A stretch of 64,000 bases of DNA from positions 1 to 64,000 of the forward strand of contig JAAHFN010000026.1 of assembly GCA_010672965.1 (NCBI GenBank). The letters run 5' to 3'. Shown in pieces: positions 54,205 to 62,950 of this stretch. Under the pieces are notes generated by a model. It was not told the origin of the DNA and did not search any database. It saw only the letters and a list, made by a program, of their open reading frames with translations. Both the position numbers and the translations under genes were made by a program. The stretch is from Oscillatoria sp. SIO1A7 (GTDB lineage: Bacteria; Cyanobacteriota; Cyanobacteriia; Cyanobacteriales; Laspinemataceae). Each line of letters begins with the position of its first letter. Positions within the stretch are counted from its first letter, which is position 1.

Positions 54205-55683
54205 ATGGCTATTAAATTACGCAAACCGATTTTAGTTGGGGGACTAGGACTTTCGCTGCTTCTGTGGCTGTTGGATAGTTTTCAAAACACTCTGGCAGAA
54301 GTTGGGGAGTTTGGGGCGATCGCAGTGTTGGCCCTAGGGACTGGCTGGTGGTTTTTCCAGAAACCCTCTTCCCCAATAGTCTTTGATAAGGCAAAAGCTC
54401 CTGCCGATAGAGAAACCGTTGAAAAGGCGATCGCTGCGGCGACTAGCATCATTGCCCAAATAGAAGCAGAAGGCGATCTCGATACTGGCCCGCTAAGGGA
54501 GCGATCGCAACAGTTGACAGCAGAATTAGACCGGCAAAAACTGCGTCTGGCGATAACTGGAGGCAAAGCTACGGGTAAAACCAAGCTAGTTCAACTTTTG
54601 CAAGATTGTCTGGAGAACTTTAGTGCGACAAATATTGTAGAGACATCTCCTTTGTTTAGGGACCTATCGCAAGAGCGGGAACGGGATCCAGACAAAAATC
54701 GGGAGTTGGAACAGGCGAAGGCTTCTGACTTAGTTTTATTTGTTATCGCTGGCGACTTAACAGAGCCAGAGTTTAAAACCCTGGGAGAATTGCTAGATGC
54801 GGGAGTGCGTTCCGTAGTGGTTTGGAACAAGCAAGACCAATATCTAGAAGACCAAAAAGCGTCGGTATTGCAGCAAGTGCGTTCCCGGCTAGAAGTAATT
54901 TTAGATTCCGAAGATGTAGTTGCTACCTCCGCCGCACCGACACCAGTGAAAGTGCGCCAGCATCAGCCAGATGGTTCGATACAAGAGAGAATAGAACAGC
55001 CAGCTCCAGAGATAGATCGGCTTGTGGCTCGTCTGAGCAAAATCGCCGTTGAGGAAAAAGAGCAATTGGTATTGGCGAGTACCGAGCGACAGGCTGAGGC
55101 TTTGAAGATAGAGGCAAAAATAGCGTTAAACAAAATTAGACGCGATCGCGCCATGCCGATAGTGGAGCAATATCAGTGGATTGCTGCTGCTGCTGCCTTT
55201 GCCAACCCCGTATCCGCTCTCGACCTCTTGGCCGCTGGAGCGATTACCGCCCAGCTAGTTATCGATGTCGGTAAGATTTACGAGCAAAAGTTTTCCTTGG
55301 AACAGGGGAAGGTTATCGCTACTACTTTGGCAGAGCTGACAGTCAAGCTGGGAATAGTGGAGCTTTCTACTCAGGCGATCGCTGCAGTTCTCAAAAGTAA
55401 CGCCGTGACTTTTGTAGCTGGCGGCGTCGTCCAGGGAGTTAGCGCTGCCTATCTTACCCGGTTGGCAGGATTGAGCGCGATCGCCTATTTCCAAGAACTC
55501 GAACCCAATGCCGATGTTACTGGATCTAATTTGGAAAAACTGGGCAAAACAGTTAAAACAATCTTCGACCAAAATAAGCGGCAGGAATTCTGGCTGTCTT
55601 TCGTCAAGCAAGCGACCAGCCATCTCGTACCGGAATCAAAGAAGTCGGCAAGCCTCACCTCGCAGGTAGAAGCTTTGCAGTAA
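54205..55683 (+). CDS. Membrane-anchored GTPase-like protein with degenerate G domain
   Basis: 492 residues from the ATG at 54205 (25 further codons are open upstream). Two hydrophobic segments (about 8-24 and 36-52) anchor it. G1 reads GGKATGKT (119-126) and G4 NKQD (208-211), but the DxxG of G3 is missing: the stretch before LVLFVIAGDL has no DTPG. The C-terminal half has long helices and a hydrophobic GTPase-associated region of DUF697 type (WIAAAAAFANPVSALDLLA). It is a paralogue of the next gene; the shared VRxxxPDGS...PAPEI segment shows this. It may bind but not turn over GTP and regulate its partner. Confidence 0.82.
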   Translation: MAIKLRKPILVGGLGLSLLLWLLDSFQNTLAEVGEFGAIAVLALGTGWWFFQKPSSPIVFDKAKAPADRETVEKAIAAATSIIAQIEAEGDLDTGPLRERSQQLTAELDRQKLRLAITGGKATGKTKLVQLLQDCLENFSATNIVETSPLFRDLSQERERDPDKNRELEQAKASDLVLFVIAGDLTEPEFKTLGELLDAGVRSVVVWNKQDQYLEDQKASVLQQVRSRLEVILDSEDVVATSAAPTPVKVRQHQPDGSIQERIEQPAPEIDRLVARLSKIAVEEKEQLVLASTERQAEALKIEAKIALNKIRRDRAMPIVEQYQWIAAAAAFANPVSALDLLAAGAITAQLVIDVGKIYEQKFSLEQGKVIATTLAELTVKLGIVELSTQAIAAVLKSNAVTFVAGGVVQGVSAAYLTRLAGLSAIAYFQELEPNADVTGSNLEKLGKTVKTIFDQNKRQEFWLSFVKQATSHLVPESKKSASLTSQVEALQ

Positions 55684-55874
55684 AATTGAATAAGGGCATT
55701 GGGCATTGGGCATTGGGCATTGGGCATTGAAATTCTAAGTTTTAAGTTGTAAGTTTTAATTCAAAACTTACAACTCAACACTTTCTCCCTCTGCTCCCTT
55801 GCTCCCCTGCTCCCTTGCTCCCCTGCCCCCCTGCTCCCCTGCTCCCTGCCCCCCTGCTCCCTGCCCCATGCCCC
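55684..55874. repeat. Heptamer repeats between the GTPase genes
   Basis: GGGCATTGGGCATTGGGCA (55695-55728), AGTTTTAAGTTGTAAGTTT units and CTCCCTTGCTCCCCTGC units (55793-55865). The start codon of the next gene is the second of two ATGs in CCCCATGCCCCAT, so the repeat forms its 5' untranslated part. Confidence 0.8.
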
Positions 55875-57281
55875 ATGCCCCATAAGAATCATCTCAATAC
55901 CGCTCGCTCCAGTATCCGACAGGCACTGTCTTGGTATTCCCATATCCGCCGCCACCCACAGCCTTTTGCAGAAGTGAAGCATAAGGCAGCTTTGCAAACT
56001 GAGCTGGAGGGATTGCGAGGAACTCTAGAAAAACTGGATAGAGAAATATTTCGGATTGCCGCTTTTGGTCTGGTGAGTCGCGGCAAGTCAGCAGTCCTGA
56101 ATGCCACAATAGGTCGCGATATTCTGCCCGTCGGCCCGATTAACGGCGTCACCCAATGGCCGCGATCGGTGCAGTGGATGCCGGAGGAGTTGCCTTTTCC
56201 CGAGATAAACCAGCAGCAAAAAACTTCCAATTTGGTGGTGGAGTTAATCGATACCCCGGGGTTGGATGAGGTAGATGGGCAAGCGCGATCGCAAATGGCT
56301 CGGGATGTGGCGCGTCAAGCAGACTTAATTTTGTTTGTGGTTGCTGGCGATATCAACCGCACGGAGTATGACGCCCTATGCGAGCTGCGAGCTGCCGGCA
56401 AACCGATCGTTTTGGTTTTTAATAAAATAGATCTCTATCCCGAGCAAGACCGACAAGCAATTTACGAGCAGTTGCAAAGTCTGAGCAGAAATAGCGGAGG
56501 TTGGGTAAATCTAGGTCAGAAAACAGATCTAATTGCCAAAGAAGATATTGTGATGGTGGCGGCAGAACCAACAGCCATGCAAGTGCGGGTCGAGTGGCCG
56601 GATGGGACTGTCGGTTATGAGTGGGAAACGCCGCCGCCGCAGATGGAGGAATTAAAGGAAAAGATTTTGGAGATTGTCCGGCGGGAAGGGCGATCGCTCT
56701 TAGCACTGAATGCCCTCGCCCAAGCCAGAGATGCCGAAACTAATATGGCGAGCATTGCTATAGAAGCGCGAAGCAAGCAAGCGGAAAATCTGATTAATAA
56801 ATTTGCTGGCTATAAAGCTTTAGCAGTGGCGCTAAATCCTATCGCCGTTGTCGATGTTTTGGGCGGTTCGGTGGCAGATTTATTGTTGATTCGCTCTTTA
56901 GCAAAATTGTATGGTTTGCCGATGACCGGATATGAAGCGGGCAAACTTTGGAAGCAAATTCTCTTTAGTGGCGGTGGTTTGCTTGTCGGCGAGGCTGGCT
57001 CCGGCTTGTTATTGGGATTGAGCAAAAGTGCTGCTGCTGTCGGCGGCGCGACGGGAGATGGCGTTGGTTTGTCGGCCTATGCCGGGGCTGCGATCGCTCA
57101 AGCTACTATGGCCGGTTATGGCACTTATAAAGTGGGACAAGCAGCACAAGTCTATTTGGAGCGGGGTTGTACTTGGGGACCATCAGGCTCCAATACGGCT
57201 ATTCGGGAAATATTGAGTCAGGTTGACGAGGGGACAGTTTGCGATCGCTTGCGCCAAGATTTGCTACAGCATTTTGAATGA
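55875..57281 (+). CDS. Dynamin-like/Era-type GTPase with DUF697-type C-terminus
   Basis: 468 residues. A complete G domain: G1 GLVSRGKS (65-72), G3 DTPGL (126-130), G4 NKID (183-186). The C-terminal part (about 300-440) is hydrophobic and helical (NKFAGYKALAVALNPIAVVDVLGG, Gly/Ala-rich segments), as in DUF697 proteins that insert into membranes. Length and layout match cyanobacterial GTPases of unknown role, perhaps in membrane remodelling or envelope maintenance. It follows its degenerate paralogue by 190 bp. Confidence 0.87.
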   Translation: MPHKNHLNTARSSIRQALSWYSHIRRHPQPFAEVKHKAALQTELEGLRGTLEKLDREIFRIAAFGLVSRGKSAVLNATIGRDILPVGPINGVTQWPRSVQWMPEELPFPEINQQQKTSNLVVELIDTPGLDEVDGQARSQMARDVARQADLILFVVAGDINRTEYDALCELRAAGKPIVLVFNKIDLYPEQDRQAIYEQLQSLSRNSGGWVNLGQKTDLIAKEDIVMVAAEPTAMQVRVEWPDGTVGYEWETPPPQMEELKEKILEIVRREGRSLLALNALAQARDAETNMASIAIEARSKQAENLINKFAGYKALAVALNPIAVVDVLGGSVADLLLIRSLAKLYGLPMTGYEAGKLWKQILFSGGGLLVGEAGSGLLLGLSKSAAAVGGATGDGVGLSAYAGAAIAQATMAGYGTYKVGQAAQVYLERGCTWGPSGSNTAIREILSQVDEGTVCDRLRQDLLQHFE

Positions 57282-57351
57282 TAGTCAAGCAGTCAGCGGT
57301 CAGCGGTCAGCGATCGGCAGTCAGCAGTCAGCGGTCAGCGGTCAGCGATCG

Positions 57352-57469
57352 GCGGGAGCATTTCACTTCCCGGAACGGTAGCCCAAAGAGGGCCCAAAGA
57401 GGGCTTTGTTTGTGTAGCCGCGCCGGTCGGGCGTTAGGCGTCCGGGTACGAAATTGAAATGCTCCCCGC
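57352..57469. repeat. Inverted-ended repeat (GCGGGAGCATTTCA)
   Basis: GCGGGAGCATTTCA (57352-57365) pairs with TGAAATGCTCCCCGC (57455-57469, one extra C). Inside: AGCCCAAAGAGGGCCCAAAGAGGGC and CGGTCGGGCGTTAGGCG. It is flanked on the left by CAGCGGTCAGCGGTCAGC units (57290-57350). Confidence 0.75.
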
Positions 57470-57521
57470 TCAGCTCCGTGCGGACGACAAGTCTATTAGG
57501 TCATTGAGAGATGGGATAGAT

Positions 57522-58019
57522 CTATTGTGCGAAGGGATTTCCATCAGGGAAGCATAAATTAATGCGCTTTTCTTTCAGGCTTTGCTCCTCAAAATACAGG
57601 GTTTCAATTTCTGCTACCACCTCTTCAGAAACGCCCATAGCACTAGAAGCGATACGGACAACCTTTTTTTCTTCATCGTTATAATCGCCATCGGCAGCAG
57701 CAGCTTGAATAGCGAAGTAGATTATCGCCCGTCGAAATTTACTATTTCCCAGAGGGGCAACAAGCTCTACAATATCTTCGTTTGCCTCGTAGGTTTCTAA
57801 TTCTTGAAGTAGCTCGTCTGAGGCTCCACTAACAGCTGCCCGACCAATAACCCAATCTCTTTCTTCGGAGGTAAGTTTGCCGTCACCATTTGCTGCAATA
57901 AGGATAGTCTTAAGGAATATCTCAAGATCCTTTTGGGGATTTTTACTTCCGGTCTTTTCAAGATCCCAACCCCACAGCTCTTTGTAGTACCACAATGTTG
58001 CTATTTCACGAATGTTCAT
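57522..58019 (-). CDS. TerB-family protein
   Basis: 165 residues, all-helical. Two repeats of the TerB type with acidic, metal-like loops: LIAANGDGKLTSEERDWV and IQAAAADGDYNDEEKKVV. TerB proteins are linked to tellurite and stress responses and membrane-associated sensing, but no other ter genes lie nearby, so only the fold is assigned. GGAA stands before the ATG. It is convergent with the GTPase gene. Confidence 0.8.
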   Translation of the reverse strand: MNIREIATLWYYKELWGWDLEKTGSKNPQKDLEIFLKTILIAANGDGKLTSEERDWVIGRAAVSGASDELLQELETYEANEDIVELVAPLGNSKFRRAIIYFAIQAAAADGDYNDEEKKVVRIASSAMGVSEEVVAEIETLYFEEQSLKEKRINLCFPDGNPFAQ

Positions 58020-58352
58020 TGGCGTTCCAGTTATAATTTACCATTTCTTTTACTGCGAATAAATAAAGCTCAAATATTCCTCTATGTTATCGCATTGGAG
58101 CAATGCTACCATATAACTAGCCAAGAACAACAATAGAGTCCCGTAAAAATCGCCCCCCGGCGATTCGGCTCTCTTAGATTTATGGTGGCGAAGCGGTTCA
58201 CCTTATATATGCCCGCGCCGTCGCCCGTTCGGGTACTTCCGCAACATTCGCAACTGTAAATACTTAAATTGTAACAGCTAAGCAATATTGATTGTGATTA
58301 AAAGCATAAAATTTGCCCTCCAAAAACAGCAAAGGAAAGGAAAGGCAATTAT
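58020..58352. other. Intergenic region between divergent genes
   Basis: AT-rich ends should contain the promoters for the TerB gene (left) and the adenylation-domain gene (right). A CGCGCCGTCGCCCGTTCGGG stretch (58206-58226) resembles part of the repeat at 57352-57469. AAAGGAAAGGAAAGG before 58353 serves as ribosome binding site. Confidence 0.55.
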
Positions 58353-59930
58353 ATGACATATCTTAAGGAGCATTGCATTCATCAGTTATTTGAAGCACAA
58401 GTGGAAAGAACGCCGGATGCAGTGGCGGCGATTTTTGGAGATCGGGAAGTAACTTATCGGGAGTTGAATTGTCGGGCAAACCAACTCGCACATTATCTTC
58501 GCGCATCGGGAATTGGCCCAGAGAAATTAGTTGGGCTTTTCATGGAGCGTTCTATCGAGATAGTTGTGGCAATTCTGGGCATTTTGAAAGTAGGCGCAGC
58601 TTATGTGCCCCTCGATCCAGGCTATCCTAGGGAACGACTAAGGTATATGGCAGAGGAAACCCAGTTTTCTCTATTGCTTACTCAAAAACATCTTTCCGAT
58701 CGCTTCGAGGCATCATCTATGACCGTATTTTGCATAGATGATAATTGGGAGATCGTCGCTGGATATAGCGATCGGAATTTAACTGTAGAAATTTTGCCCG
58801 AAAACTTGGCCTACATTATGTACACTTCAGGAAGCACTGGCCAGCCCAAAGGGGTGGAGATGCCCTGTATTAATGTGGTTCGATATATTCAAGCATTAAG
58901 CTCGGTTGTCACAGTCCAGCCGAATGATGTTTATTTACATATAGCATCATTTTCGTTTTCTTCTTCAGTCAGACAATTAATGCTGCCGCTGTCTAGAGGA
59001 GCTAAAGTGGCGATCGCCAGGAGAGAACAAGTTAAAGATCCGTTGCAGTTACTAGAGATGATGTGCCAAAAACAAGTAACTGTATCTGATGGAGTATCTT
59101 CTATTTGGCGTTCTATTTTAGAGGTACTAGAGTCTGAAAATAAAACACAATCTTATTTAGCCAGACTTAAGCTTGCAACTGTAATATTATCAGGAGAAAA
59201 TACCTCCTGTTCCCTGCTCCAAAAAATTAGACTTTTACTTGCTAAAAATGTCCGCTTTTTCAATGTATATGGGCAGACCGAGACAATTGGTAACTTGGCC
59301 TACGAAATGCCTCAAGATTTTGAAAAAAACCGAGGATATTTTCCGGTAGGTTATCCCTATCCTCACAATCATTGCTACATTTCAGACGAAAATCTTAACC
59401 TCGTACCTCCAGGGGTAGCGGGCGAACTGCTGATGGCTGGAGGCTGTTTAGCCCGAGGTTATGTAAACCGAGATGACCTGACGGCGGAAAAATTTATTCT
59501 CAACCCTTGGGCTGAGCGAGATTCTACTAACGATCGCCCCCTACCCAAGCTCTTCAAAACAGGAGATATTGTCCGTCAATTACCGGATGGGAGTATTGAG
59601 CTATTAGGTCGCACCGACTTTCAAGTCAAAATCAAGGGCATTCGTATTGAAGTTGGGGAAATTGAAGTCACTCTTGCTCGACATCCAGGCTTGCGATCTG
59701 CCTTGGTTATTGCCCGAGAAGAAGATTCTGGAAATCGAAGCTTAGTTGCCTACCTAGTTGCTAAAGAGTCTCAACCTGCTATTAGTCAAATACGATCGTT
59801 TCTCAAAGCCAAACTACCTCCCTATATGGTGCCTTCTGCTTTTGTATTTTTAGAGGCAATGCCTCTAAATCCCAATGGCAAAATAGACCGCCAAGCCCTT
59901 CCGGCACCAGATATAGCGTTTCTCAAATAA
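58353..59930 (+). CDS. Stand-alone NRPS-type adenylation domain
   Basis: 525 residues: a full adenylation domain with no carrier or condensation domain. Core motifs: A3 YTSGSTGQPKGVE (157-169), A5 VYGQTET, A7 FKTGDIVR, A8 GRTDFQVKIKGIRIEVGEIE, A10 NPNGKIDRQAL. It activates a carboxylic acid as acyl-AMP and loads a carrier protein made elsewhere. In A4 the sequence is FSFSSSVRQLM; Ser203 stands where amino-acid-activating domains have Asp235 (GrsA numbering), which holds the substrate alpha-amino group. The substrate may therefore not be a normal alpha-amino acid. It is strictly monocistronic here, with repeats downstream. Confidence 0.9.
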   Translation: MTYLKEHCIHQLFEAQVERTPDAVAAIFGDREVTYRELNCRANQLAHYLRASGIGPEKLVGLFMERSIEIVVAILGILKVGAAYVPLDPGYPRERLRYMAEETQFSLLLTQKHLSDRFEASSMTVFCIDDNWEIVAGYSDRNLTVEILPENLAYIMYTSGSTGQPKGVEMPCINVVRYIQALSSVVTVQPNDVYLHIASFSFSSSVRQLMLPLSRGAKVAIARREQVKDPLQLLEMMCQKQVTVSDGVSSIWRSILEVLESENKTQSYLARLKLATVILSGENTSCSLLQKIRLLLAKNVRFFNVYGQTETIGNLAYEMPQDFEKNRGYFPVGYPYPHNHCYISDENLNLVPPGVAGELLMAGGCLARGYVNRDDLTAEKFILNPWAERDSTNDRPLPKLFKTGDIVRQLPDGSIELLGRTDFQVKIKGIRIEVGEIEVTLARHPGLRSALVIAREEDSGNRSLVAYLVAKESQPAISQIRSFLKAKLPPYMVPSAFVFLEAMPLNPNGKIDRQALPAPDIAFLK

Positions 59931-59956
59931 GTGTAATAAACGAGCGGTTTGGGAAA

Positions 59957-60033
59957 CGTAGGGGCGACAGCATCCCTGAGACTATCTCTTAGCTCCTAAC
60001 GGAAACCCTCATATTGGGATGCTTCGCCCCAGA
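59957..60033. repeat. Inverted repeat family R4
   Basis: GTAGGGGCGACAGCATCCC (about 59959-59977) pairs with GGGATGCTTCGCCCC (60016-60030). It lies just after the adenylation-domain gene. Confidence 0.75.
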
Positions 60034-60140
60034 CACCTCACATCAATTTGAGAACCGCTATAGTTCTAGCTTCGGCAGTTCGACAGATCTGCTTGAGCCG
60101 CCGGCATCGCAATCTGGGTGACTGCTTACTGCTATCAATC

Positions 60141-61691
60141 TCAAGCCAGGGCTTGCTCGAATTGCTCTAGTTTCGATGCTTCCTCAGTTTGGGGAATGCC
60201 AAAAATAGGAGGAAGTTGGCCGCTTGACTCCAGCACCTGTCTTACTTCTTGGTTGGAAATATCGGCTAAATTCCGATCGCTCAAAATAGCTGCGATCGCT
60301 GCAATCCCCAATCCCTGACCGACGGCGGCATTAAATTCGACAATCCTACCCGCCGAACAGCCATAGCCTCGAAACCCAGAAGCCGGACTAACCACCGCCA
60401 AATTGGGAATATCCTTCATTTGGGCGTGGCGAATCCCAATATTAAAAATCGGCTGGGGAAAGCTAACAGTTTTAAATCCTTTAGCGGCGGCTTTGTCCCC
60501 AATCCCGACAATACCGCCCCGCACGTCAAAAGGATAAGAAAAAGTTCCTAGCGCCTCTCGCTCCAGCACGCCGCCCGCCAGCATTTTCGCCCCGCTCAGG
60601 GGTTCGACGACCCCCGTCACATTTCCGGCATGGCGGATATAAAGCTCCGATGCTGGAGTAGCGGAAGTCGCGCCAATACTCTCGAACCACTTTTGAAAAA
60701 AAGCAATTTCCTCTAGCATTCGAGCATTAGGTTTCGCTCCGTTTGCGGCTAGCTCCTCCGCCTCGCTGCCAGTTACTGCAAATACCGGCGCATTCCAAGA
60801 AAGCCGATTTCCAGGCAAAACGGCAATATTTCCTTTATCTAAAATAGCCCTACTTTGCTGGAGGGAAAAGGGCTTCCGTCGGAAAGCGTGGTAGGCGATA
60901 GACAGGGCGCTGGCGCGAACGTCGATATAGTCGGAACCAATCCAGAGACTTTTGAGATTGCCTTTGGCATCGAACATATCGCGCCTGACTCTTTCGGCAA
61001 GTTGGCGATCGAAACCGCAAGCGCGCTGGAGAGCCTGCCGAGCTTCTGCATCCGCTGGATTGCCGAAGCGCTTGAGATAAGCTAGCTCGATTTTTTTGAG
61101 TTTTTGGGCGCTGATGCCCTCAGTTTCAAAAACGACAGTAACGGCTAATTCCGACTCTGGCAGGCCGAAGGTCTCGAATCCTTTTAGCTTCTTGGCTCCG
61201 GCTGCGATCGCCAACTGAGCATTAATAGTAGAATCGATAAATTGCCGACCATAATAGACATCTCCTGTAGAGGTTGTGATGCCGGTTATTTGCCGACCGT
61301 CTTTTGTAATAGAGTCAATTTCGACTTGGCTCAGCAGGCTCACTCCAGCGGAGCCAAGCATCTCCCGCAGGACAGCATCGGCTTTGCGGGGGTCGAGGCC
61401 GACGGCAACAACTCCGGCTTTTTGCAAAAACTCTTTGTAAATTGCCCCTGGCGCTCCGAAGGTATCCAGACGGCGGGCATCTCTAAGTTCTTTTTTGATT
61501 TGGCTGCGATCCAAATAGGCCAGACCGCCGCGAACCAAATGACCTCCGATTCCCAAGTCTAAATTCCCTGGAGACATGAGCAGAATGCGGGGCTCTTTTT
61601 TGGTTTGGCGGCGATACTCTCGCGCTGCAGATACCAGCGCCAGGACTCCGGGCACTTCATCGCCAAAACCAATGACATCGTAATTGGGCAT
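60141..61691 (-). CDS. FAD-dependent oxidoreductase
   Basis: 516 residues from the ATG at 61691. A longer frame (to 61754) only adds residues coded by the GGGCATT repeat (MPNAQCPMPN...) and is not accepted. The N-terminus YDVIGFGDEVPGVLALVSAAREY is a modified dinucleotide-binding fold, then GIGGHLVRGGLAYLD and FIDSTINAQLA as in FAD_oxidored/GidA-like enzymes. The C-terminal PNLAVVSPASGFRGYGCSAGRIVE closes the flavin site. It resembles cyanobacterial flavoproteins of unknown substrate. Its 5' region is almost wholly repeat, which leaves little space for a promoter close to the gene. Confidence 0.82.
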   Translation of the reverse strand: MPNYDVIGFGDEVPGVLALVSAAREYRRQTKKEPRILLMSPGNLDLGIGGHLVRGGLAYLDRSQIKKELRDARRLDTFGAPGAIYKEFLQKAGVVAVGLDPRKADAVLREMLGSAGVSLLSQVEIDSITKDGRQITGITTSTGDVYYGRQFIDSTINAQLAIAAGAKKLKGFETFGLPESELAVTVVFETEGISAQKLKKIELAYLKRFGNPADAEARQALQRACGFDRQLAERVRRDMFDAKGNLKSLWIGSDYIDVRASALSIAYHAFRRKPFSLQQSRAILDKGNIAVLPGNRLSWNAPVFAVTGSEAEELAANGAKPNARMLEEIAFFQKWFESIGATSATPASELYIRHAGNVTGVVEPLSGAKMLAGGVLEREALGTFSYPFDVRGGIVGIGDKAAAKGFKTVSFPQPIFNIGIRHAQMKDIPNLAVVSPASGFRGYGCSAGRIVEFNAAVGQGLGIAAIAAILSDRNLADISNQEVRQVLESSGQLPPIFGIPQTEEASKLEQFEQALA

Positions 61692-61950
61692 GGGGAATTG
61701 GGAATGGGGCATTGGGAATGGGGCATTGGGCATTGGGCATTGGGCATTGGGCAAAAAAGCTCACCCAACGGGCAGCCGGCTTCGCCCAACAGCTTATGCG
61801 CAAGAGCGCAGGCTGCGCCAACAGCAATAAGCTTTCAGCAAATTTGCTGACCGCTGAGCGCTGACCGCTGACCGCTATCGCTTGGGCATTGGGCATTGGG
61901 CAAAAAAGCTTTCAGCAAATTTGCTGAGAGCTGAGAGCTGAGAGCTGACC
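61692..61950. repeat. Heptamer repeats (GGGCATT, CTGAGAG)
   Basis: TGGGGAATTGGGAATGGGGC, then four TTGGGCA copies (61724-61750), TTTCAGCAAATTTGCTGA (twice, 61833-61850 and 61909-61926), and CTGACCGCTGACCGC/CTGAGAGCTGAGAGC units. They lie between the FAD gene and the COP23 gene. Confidence 0.85.
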
Positions 61951-61960
61951 GCTATTTTAT

Positions 61961-62608
61961 TTACTTATTGTCTTCGACTGGCGCTCTTTTTAGGTATTGC
62001 TCTAGATCCACGAAAAGATAGCCTTGAGAATTTAAATGCGTCAATTTCGGTCTGCCAATGGCCTGTTCTAGTGGCGAGCTAGCGAGATCGCGAACCCGGA
62101 GCATCTGTCTGAGGATTTCGTTTGGATCGCTGTCGGGCTTGAGCGTGAATAATAGTCCTTTATTATTGCCGACATTCAGACAAGACCCCGGCATTTGCTC
62201 GGCTACGCATAATATCGGATAACCGTTTAGCTCTGCAACGCCGACATATTTGAGGCGGCCGTTTTCTTGGTAAGTCTGGAATCTGCCAGAAACTTCCTCG
62301 CACCGGGTCTGGGGGTCGTATCCCGAGTTGCTGAAGTAGGAGGAAACCCAGCGAATCATGGGAATGTTTCCCCGCGAGGTTCTAGCCATTGTTGTAGGTA
62401 CGCCGTTGCTCCGAACGCAGGTAAATTTGCTTCGGCTCAGGAGCTGGGAGGAGTCAGAACCCTTGCTTGCTGTGCTTGCTGTAGGGTTGGGCAACTGCGA
62501 ACGAGCAGAAGCGCTGTTAGTGGGTGGGTTGGTTGGCTGGGAGGAGCAGGCACTTAGAGCGATCGCCAATGCAGTCAAAACTTTTGTAATCAGAAATCGA
62601 GTTTTCAT
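61961..62608 (-). CDS. COP23-domain lipoprotein
   Basis: 215 residues. The lipobox LSAC (Cys21) predicts a lipid-anchored exported protein, followed by a Ser/Pro/Thr-rich linker (22-60). Residues 61-180 are a COP23 domain (FTCVRSNGVPTTMAR, GYDPQTRCEEVSGRF, YVGVAELNGYPILC, GLLFTLKP) with Cys64, Cys103, Cys134 and Cys143 in the same places as in the protein at 1888-2826. COP23 was first found as a membrane-associated circadian protein; its activity is unknown. It lies 340 bp after the protease gene on the same strand, in the order opposite to the left-hand pair. Confidence 0.85.
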   Translation of the reverse strand: MKTRFLITKVLTALAIALSACSSQPTNPPTNSASARSQLPNPTASTASKGSDSSQLLSRSKFTCVRSNGVPTTMARTSRGNIPMIRWVSSYFSNSGYDPQTRCEEVSGRFQTYQENGRLKYVGVAELNGYPILCVAEQMPGSCLNVGNNKGLLFTLKPDSDPNEILRQMLRVRDLASSPLEQAIGRPKLTHLNSQGYLFVDLEQYLKRAPVEDNK

Positions 62609-62950
62609 AGGAACGCCGCCTCGGGTAATCGATTTAACTCCGTTCTAACATAAGCCTCGAAAATTGGACTAAAGTATAGTCGCTAGCAGCGATCGCCAAG
62701 TAGATAGGTATAATAAATATTGCATTTAGTAGTAGGTTGGGTTGAGGCACGAAACCCAACTTCCAATAACGCTTTGAAGATAGGTTTGGCTTATATAGTT
62801 TTAGGTTTTAGGACTTACGCATCTACGCTACGCCTAGGGGCAACCACGGGGGGATTGCCCCTACAAATATCAAATATGGATATTTTGCCCGAGTCCTGGG
62901 TTTATTATAGCGTATATTTGTGGAGTTCCACAAAAGCCGATAACCCAAAG
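62609..62950. other. Gap with R1 element
   Basis: It contains GTAGGTTGGGTTGAGG...CGAAACCCAACTTCC (62731-62765) and an R1 element at 62809-62898 (TAGGACTTACGCA...TTTTGCCCGAGTCCTGG) with the core GGGGCAACC...TTGCCCCTAC. No gene. Confidence 0.65.

Noticed and set aside
61692-61754. N-terminal extension of the FAD oxidoreductase (MPNAQCPMPN...)
   Set aside because: It is translated GGGCATT heptamer repeat; the flavin fold starts directly at the ATG at 61691.
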